From a virus: DNA of 26,211 nt. The stretch lies in the IMG/VR virus record IMGVR_UViG_3300005264_000201, positions 1-26,211 of that record. One strand, 5' to 3'. This document shows positions 15,860 through 22,564 of this stretch, piece by piece (positions within the stretch are counted from its first letter, which is position 1; each line of letters opens with the position of its first letter). Below the pieces are notes generated by a model that saw nothing but the letters and a program-made list of their open reading frames with translations, made no database searches and was not told the DNA's origin. A program made the position numbers and the translations under genes.

Positions 15860-16471
15860 ATGGATAGTTTAAGAGATGTGTTTGTTACACTAGGAAGTGG
15901 TAAAAGAGCAATACAAGTATCTGAAATTGATAATGGTATAACTCAAAATAATTTGCTAGTGAATAGACCTATGACAACTACAGGGATGTCTGCAGGGAAT
16001 AGAAATATTAATCCAAATGCTTCTCTTGAGTCTCCAATTGATTATTTTGTTGAAGCATTGCCCGGAGAAAGATTATCAATTGCTAGAATAATGATTCATG
16101 TTGTTGATAGCGGATCTTTCGACTCTGGAAGTTATGGGAATGGAATTACAGTTCCCAACGGAATACAGGTTTTTTATCGTAGAAACAATATTGATATAGA
16201 TGTAACTGGTGAATTACCAATTAAGACCAATGTTGATTGGTCTAGGTGGTGTTACGATTTAGCCCTCTCTGAATTTGGAGGTGGTAATGAAACGTTAGAT
16301 GCTAGATGGTCCTTAAACAAATATGGAACTCCTTATGGAATAGTATTAGAAGAAGGCGATAGACTTGGAGTAAGGATTAGAGATAATCTTAGCGGATTAG
16401 TGGAGCAAACTATTATTGCTGAGGGTGTACATTTTGGAATCCCTAGTCAAGATTGGATTCGGACATTGTAA
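15860..16471 (+). CDS. Baseplate-region protein of unknown function
   Basis: I do not recognise the family. The 203-residue protein is beta-rich and contains a repeated glycine/serine pattern (VDSGSFDSGSYGNGITVPNGIQVFY) and aromatic motifs (VDWSRWCYDLALSEFGGG, DARWSLNKYGTPYGIVLEEGDRLGVRIRDNLSGL). The last segment resembles a jelly-roll or carbohydrate/ligand-binding fold more than an enzyme. It lies between gp25-like and baseplate J genes and is probably a structural baseplate or tail-side component; this is inference from position. Confidence 0.7.
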   Translation: MDSLRDVFVTLGSGKRAIQVSEIDNGITQNNLLVNRPMTTTGMSAGNRNINPNASLESPIDYFVEALPGERLSIARIMIHVVDSGSFDSGSYGNGITVPNGIQVFYRRNNIDIDVTGELPIKTNVDWSRWCYDLALSEFGGGNETLDARWSLNKYGTPYGIVLEEGDRLGVRIRDNLSGLVEQTIIAEGVHFGIPSQDWIRTL

Positions 16472-16485
16472 TGGAGACTATATAG

Positions 16486-17094
16486 ATGCCAGATATTTTT
16501 GATAAAAACGGATTACAAACAAAAACTCTTACCGAACTTCGAGATGAATTGATTGCTAAATATAAAACGATATATGGTGATGATATAAATGTAGATCAAA
16601 ATTCTCCCGATGGTCAGATAATAAATATTGAAGCTCAAATCGGAGAAGATCTTCGGGAAATATTACAGCAAGTAAATGCCGGGTTTGATCCAGATCAAGC
16701 ATCTGGCAGAACCCTGGACCAAAGAATTGCAATAAACGGAATAACTAGAAATGAAGGAACGTATACTTTTCAAGATATAGAAGTAACTACAGATAGAGCT
16801 TTAAATCTTGTCGGTTTAGATGCCCAAGCCAACGAATTAAATCCGATAGTTTCCGGTCTTTATACCGTAAAAGATGATGCAGGGACATTGTTTTATTTAT
16901 TATTTTCTCAAGTAATCGCTGGAGCAACTACAACAGCTTTTAATTTTAGGGCTGCTGATATTGGACAGGTAGAAGTTACCCCAAACACTATAACTACAGC
17001 GGAGACAGTTATAGCAGGAGTAACAAATATAAATAATCCATCCGGTGCAATATATCTTTGGCGTTATCGTTCACTTTATAAGCAAAACCTGTGA
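16486..17094 (+). CDS. Baseplate J-like protein, N-terminal fragment of a rearranged gene
   Basis: Residues 1-185 match the baseplate J (Mu gp47 type) family: GLQTKTLTELRDELIAKYKTIYGDDINVDQNSPDGQIINI, then GRTLDQRIAINGITRNEGTYT and AETVIAGVTNINNPSGAI. The family continues after NPSGA with an E-T/S-D-x-x-L-R-x-R region, but here the sequence turns into unrelated residues (YLWRYRSLYKQNL) and stops at TGA 17092. The rest of the gene, including a C-terminal domain, appears from 17152 in the same frame, with a second stop, TAG, at 17134. About 100 residues of the normal protein are missing. Confidence 0.75.
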   Translation: MPDIFDKNGLQTKTLTELRDELIAKYKTIYGDDINVDQNSPDGQIINIEAQIGEDLREILQQVNAGFDPDQASGRTLDQRIAINGITRNEGTYTFQDIEVTTDRALNLVGLDAQANELNPIVSGLYTVKDDAGTLFYLLFSQVIAGATTTAFNFRAADIGQVEVTPNTITTAETVIAGVTNINNPSGAIYLWRYRSLYKQNL

Positions 17095-17151
17095 AACAAA
17101 ATCTATCAAAATCTATCGCGACTTTCGCTGGCGTAGGACTATTTCCGATTC
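17057..17151 (+). other. Inverted remnant within the baseplate J gene
   Basis: On the plus strand this stretch encodes nothing related and contains stops in the gene frame. On the minus strand, reading left from 17157, it gives SHESEIVLRQRKSR, which fits the expected continuation of baseplate J after NPSGA (E-S/T-D/E-x-x-L-R-x-R-x-x-S). The right end falls in the palindrome TCATGA (17150-17155), which joins it to the true C-terminal part. It looks like an inverted piece of the same gene with the neighbouring sequence lost. Confidence 0.5.
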
Positions 17152-17502
17152 ATGAGAGGTCAACAATCAGTAGAAGTTCAGAGAACAAACAATAGAACGT
17201 TTACCGCAAAATATGATATCCCTGGAAATGAAGATTTATATATAAGATTTTCATTACAATCTGATGGGTTTGTAATAGACGAAGAAAATATAAAATTACA
17301 AATTGTAGAAAACGTTTTGTGGGATATAGGAAAATCAGCAGATGCTTCAACTATAATTAGCTTTGTAAAGTCTATTAGTTCAGATTATATAATAACAGGA
17401 ATGAATGTATCTAAAGATGGATTGTCATGGCTAGAAATTGAACAAATTAATGAGCCACAAAATAGATTTCTAAATAATATATCAAGGATAACTATATTAT
17501 GA
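17152..17502 (+). CDS. Baseplate J-like protein, C-terminal fragment
   Basis: This frame reads MRGQQSVEVQRTNNRTFTAKYDIPG and then NEDLYIRFSLQSDGF, the C-terminal domain that follows the conserved M-K-G-x-Q segment of baseplate J proteins. The ATG is therefore most likely not a start codon: it is the methionine of that segment, and no ribosome site precedes it. It is in frame with the 16486-17094 fragment but separated by about 95 bases of foreign-looking sequence with two stops. It ends in an ATGA overlap with the next gene, so the downstream coupling is intact. Confidence 0.72.
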   Translation: MRGQQSVEVQRTNNRTFTAKYDIPGNEDLYIRFSLQSDGFVIDEENIKLQIVENVLWDIGKSADASTIISFVKSISSDYIITGMNVSKDGLSWLEIEQINEPQNRFLNNISRITIL

Positions 17503-18227
17503 ATGAAGAACTTATTGATTATTATAAAAATCTTTTGATATTGCAATATAGAAATAAAACAAAATCTCAAAAACACATAAAAAACATCGGAAGCAACTCA
17601 ATGATTTTTGACATAATAAAAGATGTTGAAAATGGATATAATATTGATACAGCTGTAGGGATTCAATTAGATATATTGTCAAAATATGTAAATGCAAAAA
17701 GGGTTATATCTCAATTTGCTTTTACAAGAAACTTTTGGAGTTTGGTAGACTATAACCAACCAACACCTTATGTTGATTTAACAGGTATTATCAATTATTC
17801 GCAAGCTATAATCCCGGATGCTACAATGTTGGCTTACGAAACAGATCAAAAACCATCTTACAGTTTGTCTGATGAAGAAATGAGAATTATTATAAAGCTG
17901 AAAATAATACAAAATAATTCTAACTATTCAGCAAAGTCCATCGACGATTTAATATTTCTTTTTTTTGACAATGATGTTATCTTTAATGACAACTTTAATA
18001 TGAATGTAGAATATGTTATAGACGAATCAGTAAGAAGACTTATTGAAATAGCAAGAGCAGAAGATGCACTTCCTAAACCTATAGGAGTTGGTTTAGAATT
18101 AACCTTTACCCCAGACATTAAAAATATGTTCGGATTTATTAATTATAAAAGCATAGCAGAACCTAATTTTCTTGAAGGTTTTATAGATTATTCAGATTCA
18201 CCTTTTGGTGGATGGTTAAATTATTAG
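17499..18227 (+). CDS. Baseplate/tail protein (DUF2612)
   Basis: The 242-residue protein has the DUF2612 pattern: ELIDYYKNLLILQYRNKTKSQKHIKNI at the start, IIKDVENGYNIDTAVGIQLDILSKYVNAKR in the first third, and the Y-S-L-S-D-E-E-M-R-I-I-I-K-L-K-I-I-Q-N-N region before LIFLFFDN. It takes the place of the gpI-like wedge tip protein, between baseplate J and the tail fibre. The C-terminal part is aromatic and ends near GFIDYSDSPFGGWLNY. Its start overlaps the baseplate J stop (ATGA). Confidence 0.8.
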   Translation: MNEELIDYYKNLLILQYRNKTKSQKHIKNIGSNSMIFDIIKDVENGYNIDTAVGIQLDILSKYVNAKRVISQFAFTRNFWSLVDYNQPTPYVDLTGIINYSQAIIPDATMLAYETDQKPSYSLSDEEMRIIIKLKIIQNNSNYSAKSIDDLIFLFFDNDVIFNDNFNMNVEYVIDESVRRLIEIARAEDALPKPIGVGLELTFTPDIKNMFGFINYKSIAEPNFLEGFIDYSDSPFGGWLNY

Positions 18228-18236
18228 GAGGATTAC

Positions 18237-19937
18237 GTGAGTAAAGTAATAAGAGCTGTACAGAAGATTTTTGGAACAACAGCCGGAACAGGAGAAATTG
18301 GAGTCATAGGGTCTAAATCTAGTGGAATTGCTGCAACATCTAAAGATATAAAAAACATTCAAAGTGATCCTAATTATCTTTTAGGTTTTAACGGCATAAC
18401 TTCTGACCAAGGAACAAGCCGTTTGCCTTATACTGAAGATATGAATGGTTTATTATATATGACAACATCACAGATAAAATACTTATTCCAAAGTGGAATT
18501 CCTAAATGGGATGAAGAAGAGGATTATTATGATGAAGAATCATTTGTTTTTGATGAAGGGATATTGTTTAAATCTTTAGAGGGGACAGACTTATCTCCGA
18601 ACATAGGGAATAAACCTTATGATAATTTAGACAAATGGATTCCGGTATCTTTTAAAGAGTTGACCGTAACAGGGAATTATACCATAGGTGGAGAATCAAC
18701 TATTAATGTAAATACTGGAGCAGCAACGATTACCCTTCCAAATCTAAATAACGGAGAAAAAAAGTTAATAAGAAAAATTTCTTTAACTTCTGGATCTATC
18801 GCAGTTGTATTACCAGGAGGGCATGTTTTTACAGATGGCAGTACCTCTTTATTATTAACAGAATACTTAGACGCGGTAAAAATAGAAAAAATAACAGGGG
18901 CAACCTGGACAAAAGGGGATTTAATACAAACAGAAAAAGCTTCTAAGGGTTTGATTATTGGAGACTCCACAATTGCAGATCATGCTGGGCAACAAGGAAT
19001 AGATTTCTTCCTCAAAAGGCAATCGGACACGCTTATAGGCACAGTTATTGTTAATCAAGCCGTTCCTGGGGATACTATAGCTCAACAAAAAACAATATAT
19101 TTAGCAGATTCAGATAAAGCAACTTATGATTGGATAATTGTTCAAGTAGGTCTTAATGATTTAGACCCAGCAGAAGCATCAGCAGTAGCAATTGCTAGGC
19201 TACAAGACTTAATAGACACAATAAACTTAAATAAAAAGCCAACTGCAGTGGTTATTATTTCTGGTTTAATCTATTGCAAGCAAAGATTACTAAATATATA
19301 TGGAACTGTAGATGGTTTAGTTGCTGTACAAAAGTTGATTGATATACAGATTGCAATTCTCGGAGGTGGATTCCATGCAATAACAGGTGTTCATTATAGA
19401 AATTGGGCTCATGTTCCTATTCTTAGTGATGATACACAGACCTTATATGATTATTACTTAGACCCAAATAAAGATGGTATCCATCCAAATGATAGAGGTC
19501 GAAATATAATAGCTCAAACATGGAGAAAAACGTTAAACAGATTAGGATATTTAAAAAATATATCAGACGAAATAATACCAAGAGCACCAGTAAGTGGAAG
19601 ATATACCCCGACTTATTACACTGTAACAGGAGCAACAATAGAAACCCCGCTTAAATCAAATTGGATGCGAGTCGGGAACTTTGTGCAAGTAAGTGGAAGT
19701 GTCCAAATTACTATAACTAATAATCTTGCAGTAACCTTTGAAATGGATTGTCCAGTTCTTCCTAATTTCATAGATAACCAAATGGCTGGGGGATCGGCTG
19801 TATCAAATGCCTCTCAATCATCTCTTGCAATTTATGCCTCAACAGTAACAAATAGAGTTGTATTTTCTGGGGTGAATCTAGCAGATGCCGGGACTTTAAC
19901 CTTTCTTTATAGTTTCGGGTATTACTTAGAAGATTAA
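18237..19937 (+). CDS. Tail fibre / receptor-binding protein with SGNH hydrolase domain
   Basis: The 566-residue protein has three parts. About 1-230: tail-attachment and beta-rich stalk, with Trp/Tyr-rich GIPKWDEEEDYYDEESFVFDEG and a carbohydrate-module-like segment. About 237-440: an SGNH/GDSL hydrolase with block I IIGDSTI (S244), block II near G278 (AVPGDT), block III VGLND (305-308) and block V DGIHPND (D413, H416). About 451-566: a beta-rich C-terminal domain beginning YTPTYYTVTGATIE. The enzyme probably removes acyl or acetyl groups from host surface polysaccharide. The start is GTG with a perfect AGGAGG 5 bases upstream. Neither the substrate nor the host can be seen from the sequence. 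Confidence 0.85.
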   Translation: MSKVIRAVQKIFGTTAGTGEIGVIGSKSSGIAATSKDIKNIQSDPNYLLGFNGITSDQGTSRLPYTEDMNGLLYMTTSQIKYLFQSGIPKWDEEEDYYDEESFVFDEGILFKSLEGTDLSPNIGNKPYDNLDKWIPVSFKELTVTGNYTIGGESTINVNTGAATITLPNLNNGEKKLIRKISLTSGSIAVVLPGGHVFTDGSTSLLLTEYLDAVKIEKITGATWTKGDLIQTEKASKGLIIGDSTIADHAGQQGIDFFLKRQSDTLIGTVIVNQAVPGDTIAQQKTIYLADSDKATYDWIIVQVGLNDLDPAEASAVAIARLQDLIDTINLNKKPTAVVIISGLIYCKQRLLNIYGTVDGLVAVQKLIDIQIAILGGGFHAITGVHYRNWAHVPILSDDTQTLYDYYLDPNKDGIHPNDRGRNIIAQTWRKTLNRLGYLKNISDEIIPRAPVSGRYTPTYYTVTGATIETPLKSNWMRVGNFVQVSGSVQITITNNLAVTFEMDCPVLPNFIDNQMAGGSAVSNASQSSLAIYASTVTNRVVFSGVNLADAGTLTFLYSFGYYLED

Positions 19938-19968
19938 AGTTACAGCAAGTTTGATAAACATATATTTA

Positions 19969-19997
19969 TTGCAAAAAAAATAAAATACAGATATAAT
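19969..19997 (+). promoter_or_regulatory. Putative promoter before the small membrane-protein gene
   Basis: TTGCAA (19969-19974), a 17-base spacer, mostly A/T, and a perfect TATAAT (19992-19997). The tail-fibre gene ends 32 bases upstream. Consensus-based inference. Confidence 0.6.
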
Positions 19998-20020
19998 CCC
20001 CTTATACAGAGGGGATTATA
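19992..20020 (+). promoter_or_regulatory. Inverted repeat covering the -10 box, ribosome site and start
   Basis: Perfect 10-bp arms TATAATCCCC (19992-20001) and GGGGATTATA (20011-20020) with a 9-base loop. The left arm contains the -10 box; the right arm contains the ribosome site and reaches the first base of the ATG. It could act as an operator or, on RNA started further upstream, as a hairpin that hides the ribosome site. Confidence 0.55.
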
Positions 20021-20418
20021 TGGATTGGACATCAATTGGAGTTATTGTAACAATTATAATAGGACTTGTTTCTGGAGCAACATTTATTTTGCATAGGGTT
20101 TCAAACAAAAGCAAGCATGAAACAGTGCAAGATTCAAGGCTCGAATCTATAGAAGAAAGTAGGAGACTTTGTGTTTTAGAAAGAAAAGAATCAACAAAGT
20201 CCTTAGTAAAAAGGATAGAACAATTGGAGAATAAGGACCATGATAAAGATTTAGTATTAATCTCAATAAACGAGAAGATAGAATCTTTACATCAAGGCCA
20301 TGACCATACCCAAGCTATACTCGGTACTATACAAGAAACAATTCAAGAGAATACCATAAATCAACAAAAAATATTTACACAGCTTATAGATGTAATTAAG
20401 GATATAAAAAAGGGTTAA
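20020..20418 (+). CDS. Small membrane-anchored coiled-coil protein (lysis or superinfection candidate)
   Basis: The 132-residue protein starts with one hydrophobic segment (about 4-26: TSIGVIVTIIIGLVSGATFILH) followed by a charged, helical, heptad-rich region with many E, K and Q. This layout is shared by haemolysin XhlA-like proteins, Rz-type spanin components and other phage membrane proteins, and I cannot choose among them. It has its own promoter and GAGGGG ribosome site. Its last codons overlap a bidirectional terminator, and the next gene is on the opposite strand, so it forms a single-gene unit. Confidence 0.75.
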   Translation: MDWTSIGVIVTIIIGLVSGATFILHRVSNKSKHETVQDSRLESIEESRRLCVLERKESTKSLVKRIEQLENKDHDKDLVLISINEKIESLHQGHDHTQAILGTIQETIQENTINQQKIFTQLIDVIKDIKKG

Positions 20419-20444
20419 TTCAAACCCTTTATCCTTATTTTTTT
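20409..20444. terminator. Bidirectional terminator between convergent genes
   Basis: Stem AAAGGGTT / AACCCTTT (20409-20416, 20423-20430) with a 6-base loop. On the minus strand a T-run follows the stem at once, giving a good terminator for the leftward cassette. On the plus strand a 7-T run (20438-20444) follows after a 7-base gap, a weaker arrangement. The stem contains the stop codon region of the plus-strand gene. Confidence 0.65.
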
Positions 20445-20773
20445 GATCTTAGAGAATTATATCGTTTTTTTATATGGTTAATGATTTCCATATCATACTT
20501 ATGTTCTTCTGCATAAGACATCATGACAAACCCCGGATCTGGCATTTCATCAGCTTCGGTTCCTTTTAGTTTCATTTCAAAGTAATCAACAAAATCCTTA
20601 TCATCACGAATGTTAGCAGCACAATAGATCATTTCTGGTGATATAGGTTTAGCTTTCTTGAATTCCTTAATCTCTTTTTTCATGTGTTTAATAATACTCC
20701 GTTTATCGCATTTATACTCAAAAAATTTTGTAATCGAATGAACCTCTTCCTGGAATTGTTTTAAATTTACCAT
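20435..20773 (-). CDS. MazG-like nucleotide pyrophosphohydrolase (tentative)
   Basis: The 112-residue protein has a helical start (NLKQFQEEVHSITKFFEYKC), then HMKKEIKEFKKA, and later EADEMPDPGFVMMSYAEEHKYDMEIINHIKKRYNSLRSKK. The E-x-x-E-F segment followed by an acidic E-x-D-E-M-x-D region and a final helical K-x-R-x-x-x-L part follow the MazG-like / phage dNTP pyrophosphohydrolase layout. Phage MazG-like enzymes remove nucleotides or alarmones. The active-site acids are plausible but not complete enough for certainty. Ribosome site AAGGGG precedes the start; it is the last gene of the leftward cassette. Confidence 0.6.
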   Translation of the reverse strand: MVNLKQFQEEVHSITKFFEYKCDKRSIIKHMKKEIKEFKKAKPISPEMIYCAANIRDDKDFVDYFEMKLKGTEADEMPDPGFVMMSYAEEHKYDMEIINHIKKRYNSLRSKK

Positions 20774-20774
20774 G

Positions 20775-20972
20775 TTACCCCTTTATAGTATTAGAGACTT
20801 TTATCAGTCTTAGTGGAATCTTGTATTTTAAACTAATATCGATTCTCATTGTTTGTATTTTAGTTCTAAGTAATATTCCGCCCCAGAATCCCTCTTTTAG
20901 AAATAGTCCAGAATAGATAAGCCGTTGACCAACTATAAAATTATATCTTCTTACTTCGTTTTTTTTATCCAT
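20775..20972 (-). CDS. Small basic protein of unknown function
   Basis: I do not recognise this 65-residue protein. It is basic and beta-type in character (NFIVGQRLIYSGLFLKEGFWGGILLRTKIQTMRIDISLKYKIPLRLIKVS) and has no cysteine or enzyme motif. It starts inside the end of the HTH-ORF6C gene and ends one base before the next gene, so it belongs to the same mRNA. A role in early takeover or in helping the regulator next to it is possible but unsupported. Confidence 0.6.
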   Translation of the reverse strand: MDKKNEVRRYNFIVGQRLIYSGLFLKEGFWGGILLRTKIQTMRIDISLKYKIPLRLIKVSNTIKG

Positions 20973-21567
20973 CTATTAGTCCTTTCATAATGCTACAAGC
21001 ATTTAGTATTTTATTCTCTCGTTCTAGGTAGTCTATTGGCTTTATTCCTTCATTGTTAGCTTTGACCTTAATATTCTCATGACACCTGTACAGAATTTGA
21101 TCATATAGGACATTCCAAGCTTTTCTAAAGGCTACATTTTTCAACTGGGCATATTCTCTCACTAATTGATTTAGATAAGCTCTAGGCTCAATATCGGATA
21201 CAACAGGAAGAGTTAATTGATTAGTTGGATTACCTTCAATTTTCTCCAGCCTATCATATAATGGTTTTAATGCAGTTGCCATGCTAACTGCCATCATATC
21301 CGCAAACAATTTCATATTGAATCCATTGCTATCGATGATCGGCAACGGATTTTTATTCTCCGCTTGCCTTGCGTTTTGCATTAATATATAAACAGCATCT
21401 TTAGACATTGATCCAGCTTTTAAGATCTCTTCTACTTCATCAATGGTATAATCAATTTCAATCCGTTGTGCAGTTTCTGCATATCGAACGATATTAGCTT
21501 TTTTAATCCAATTTCTGACGGTTCTCTCTGATTTACCTGTAAACTCTATTAATTCTTTAATTGTCAT
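20965..21567 (-). CDS. HTH regulator with ORF6C-like C-terminal domain
   Basis: The 200-residue protein begins MTIKELIEFTGKSERTVRNWIKKANI, an obvious helix-turn-helix (17-residue T-G-K-S-E-R-T-V-R-N-W core), followed by a linker and a C-terminal region (RAYLNQLVREYAQLKNVAFRKAWNVLYDQILYRCHENIKVKANNEGIKPIDYLE) resembling the ORF6C domain of phage antirepressors. The start is taken at 21567, not at an upstream TTG, because AGGGAG sits 8 bases before this ATG and the extra N-terminus would only overlap the preceding gene. It probably acts with the RHH protein on the nearby operator; the target is not known. Confidence 0.72.
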   Translation of the reverse strand: MTIKELIEFTGKSERTVRNWIKKANIVRYAETAQRIEIDYTIDEVEEILKAGSMSKDAVYILMQNARQAENKNPLPIIDSNGFNMKLFADMMAVSMATALKPLYDRLEKIEGNPTNQLTLPVVSDIEPRAYLNQLVREYAQLKNVAFRKAWNVLYDQILYRCHENIKVKANNEGIKPIDYLERENKILNACSIMKGLIDG

Positions 21568-21715
21568 TAAGCATCTCCCTTTTGTCGTTTCTGATTTTTT
21601 CAGCAATTGCTATTCTGATAAAAGCAGCGACAGACATTTGTTGCTCTTTAGCTTTTTGATGGACCATATCTTTATACTCTGGTTCACATTGAAAAATTAT
21701 GTTTTTCTTTGGCAT
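21557..21715 (-). CDS. Ribbon-helix-helix (Arc-like) DNA-binding protein
   Basis: The 52-residue protein starts MPKKNIIFQCEPEYKDMVHQKAKEQQMSVAAFIRIAIAEKI, a short beta strand followed by two helices (the second starting S-V-A-A-F-I-R), matching Arc/CopG-type dimeric repressors. A perfect AGGAGG stands before this ATG, so the longer reading frame that begins at 21763 is not used. It is the first gene of the leftward unit, just beside repeated operator-like sites, consistent with autoregulation. It ends 11 bases inside the next gene. Confidence 0.75.
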   Translation of the reverse strand: MPKKNIIFQCEPEYKDMVHQKAKEQQMSVAAFIRIAIAEKIRNDKREMLNDN

Positions 21716-21734
21716 AATATTGCCTCCTAGAAAT

Positions 21735-21763
21735 AATATAGCACGTATTAAAAAAATATTCAA
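21735..21763 (-). promoter_or_regulatory. Leftward promoter of the regulatory cassette
   Basis: On the minus strand: TTGAAT (21758-21763), a 17-base spacer and TATATT (21735-21740), followed by AGGAGG and the RHH start. It is back to back with the rightward promoter, about 18 bases apart. Confidence 0.55.
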
Positions 21764-21776
21764 TAATTAAATAATA

Positions 21777-21811
21777 AACTATTGCAAACTATTGCATAAA
21801 TAGTTATAGTT
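21777..21811. promoter_or_regulatory. Operator-like repeat cluster in the divergent region
   Basis: AACTATTGCA occurs twice head to tail at a 10-base period (21777-21786, 21787-21796). An inverted AATAGTT follows at 21799-21805, making a palindrome with the second copy, and ATAGTT occurs again at 21806-21811. The repeats cover the -35 and spacer of the rightward promoter, so a protein bound here could shut that promoter while leaving the leftward one free or controlled. Arc-type proteins bind closely phased repeats, and the RHH protein nearby is the leading candidate. Confidence 0.6.
21782..21810 (+). promoter_or_regulatory. Rightward promoter of the early genes
   Basis: TTGCAA (21782-21787), a 17-base spacer and TATAGT (21805-21810). 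The -35 box lies inside the direct repeats of the operator cluster. Transcription would begin near 21817, a few bases before the ribosome site AGAGG. Confidence 0.6.
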
Positions 21812-21828
21812 CTAGTAGAGGTAACGGA

Positions 21829-22086
21829 ATGAGTAAGAAGAAAAAACCATTAGAAAAGAAAGATATGTTAGATTATTTCTTAGAAAGATCAGTAAAAATT
21901 GATCTGTTAGTAGATCTGTATTTTGAAATGAATGAATTAGTTAGACCAGCCAAAGATTCTGGAGAAGTCTGGATTGATTCTAAAGTTCAAGAGAGTAGAA
22001 TTGTTGAAGATTATTATTATCACAATACATTGATTTTAACTATTGTGAATGATGGTCTAAATTATAAAATAACAAAGGGATTTTAA
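21829..22086 (+). CDS. Early protein of unknown function
   Basis: I do not recognise this 85-residue, charged protein. It opens with a lysine-rich stretch (SKKKKPLEKKDMLDYFLERS) and has an acidic, aromatic middle and end (WIDSKVQESRIVEDYYYHNTLILTIVNDGLNYKITKGF). It is the first gene after the regulated rightward promoter, with ribosome site AGAGG, so it is likely an early protein, perhaps affecting host functions or gene control; no motif shows which. Confidence 0.6.
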   Translation: MSKKKKPLEKKDMLDYFLERSVKIDLLVDLYFEMNELVRPAKDSGEVWIDSKVQESRIVEDYYYHNTLILTIVNDGLNYKITKGF

Positions 22087-22087
22087 G

Positions 22088-22438
22088 ATGGGGAAAAAAG
22101 AAGAAACAATGGAAGCAATTGATGTTTATTTGACTAAAAATTTGAATAAACCAGCAGAAAGAATACTTGTAATTGAACTTATCAATAGGTTATTAGAAGA
22201 AAACGTTAAAACTAAATTTGTTAGCATGACTCCAGAAGTTTATTTTTGTCCTAGTTGTAATGAATGGATAACTGAGGATGATATTAATACTGTTGAGGTA
22301 TTCAAGCAGACCTTAGAAGAACCAGCAGAATATGAAAGTTTTTGTAAATGTGGAGCAACTGCAGAAGATTTCGAAGAAATGACACTGGATGCTGATGAAC
22401 TTTGTGAAACATTAAATGAATTAAAATTTAGGTTATAA
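22088..22438 (+). CDS. Early protein with a four-cysteine zinc-ribbon-like motif
   Basis: The 116-residue protein has C54-x-x-C57 (FCPSCNEW) and C86-x-C88 (FCKCGA), separated by an acidic helical region, compatible with a zinc-binding fold. The remainder is acidic and helical, ending DADELCETLNELKFRL. It starts one base after the previous gene. Zinc-ribbon phage proteins commonly bind nucleic acid or proteins, but nothing identifies the partner. Confidence 0.6.
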   Translation: MGKKEETMEAIDVYLTKNLNKPAERILVIELINRLLEENVKTKFVSMTPEVYFCPSCNEWITEDDINTVEVFKQTLEEPAEYESFCKCGATAEDFEEMTLDADELCETLNELKFRL

Positions 22439-22442
22439 TCCT

Positions 22443-22477
22443 CTATGCTGTCATTATGCCGCATTTTGTCAGCATAG
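22443..22477. repeat. Inverted repeat after the early gene pair
   Basis: Perfect 8-bp arms CTATGCTG (22443-22450) and CAGCATAG (22470-22477) around a 19-base centre that contains another small imperfect palindrome. It could be a terminator without T-run, a protein-binding site or part of an origin. The right arm runs straight into a phased repeat array. Confidence 0.55.
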
Positions 22478-22524
22478 ATTAGTTTAGATTAGTTTAGATT
22501 AGTATAGATAAGAATAGAATAGAA
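22475..22524 (+). repeat. Five phased 10-bp repeats (TAGATTAGTT type)
   Basis: Five consecutive 10-base units each begin TAGA or TAGATTAG: two exact copies of TAGATTAGTT, one ending GTA, then two degenerate ones. The 10-base period puts every unit on the same face of the helix and should bend the DNA. The array lies in the 183-base gene-free gap before the recombination genes, which otherwise holds only the inverted repeat and a promoter. Iterons of a replication origin, a bent upstream element or a binding array are all possible. Confidence 0.6.
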
Positions 22525-22564
22525 AAGGTTAATTCTGGATTTATTCTTTTTAACGATTATCTAA

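Noticed and set aside
17092-17136. Stop-codon recoding (TGA/TAG read-through) in baseplate J
   Set aside because: The residues between the stops do not match the family, both TGA and TAG would need recoding, and TGA ends other genes normally (for example 7570 and 8411).
17152-17160. ATG as a genuine start of a separate gene
   Set aside because: The M-R-G-Q-Q stretch is an internal conserved segment of baseplate J and no ribosome site precedes it; the piece is a fragment, not a gene.
18237-19937. Diversity-generating retroelement target in the tail fibre
   Set aside because: No reverse transcriptase, template repeat or accessory gene is seen in the window.
21557-21763. Longer start (21763) for the RHH protein
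   Set aside because: The extra 16 residues are hydrophobic and would be read through the promoter and ribosome site; AGGAGG clearly serves the ATG at 21715.
22475-22524. CRISPR array
   Set aside because: The units are only 10 bases, contiguous and without spacers; no cas genes are near.
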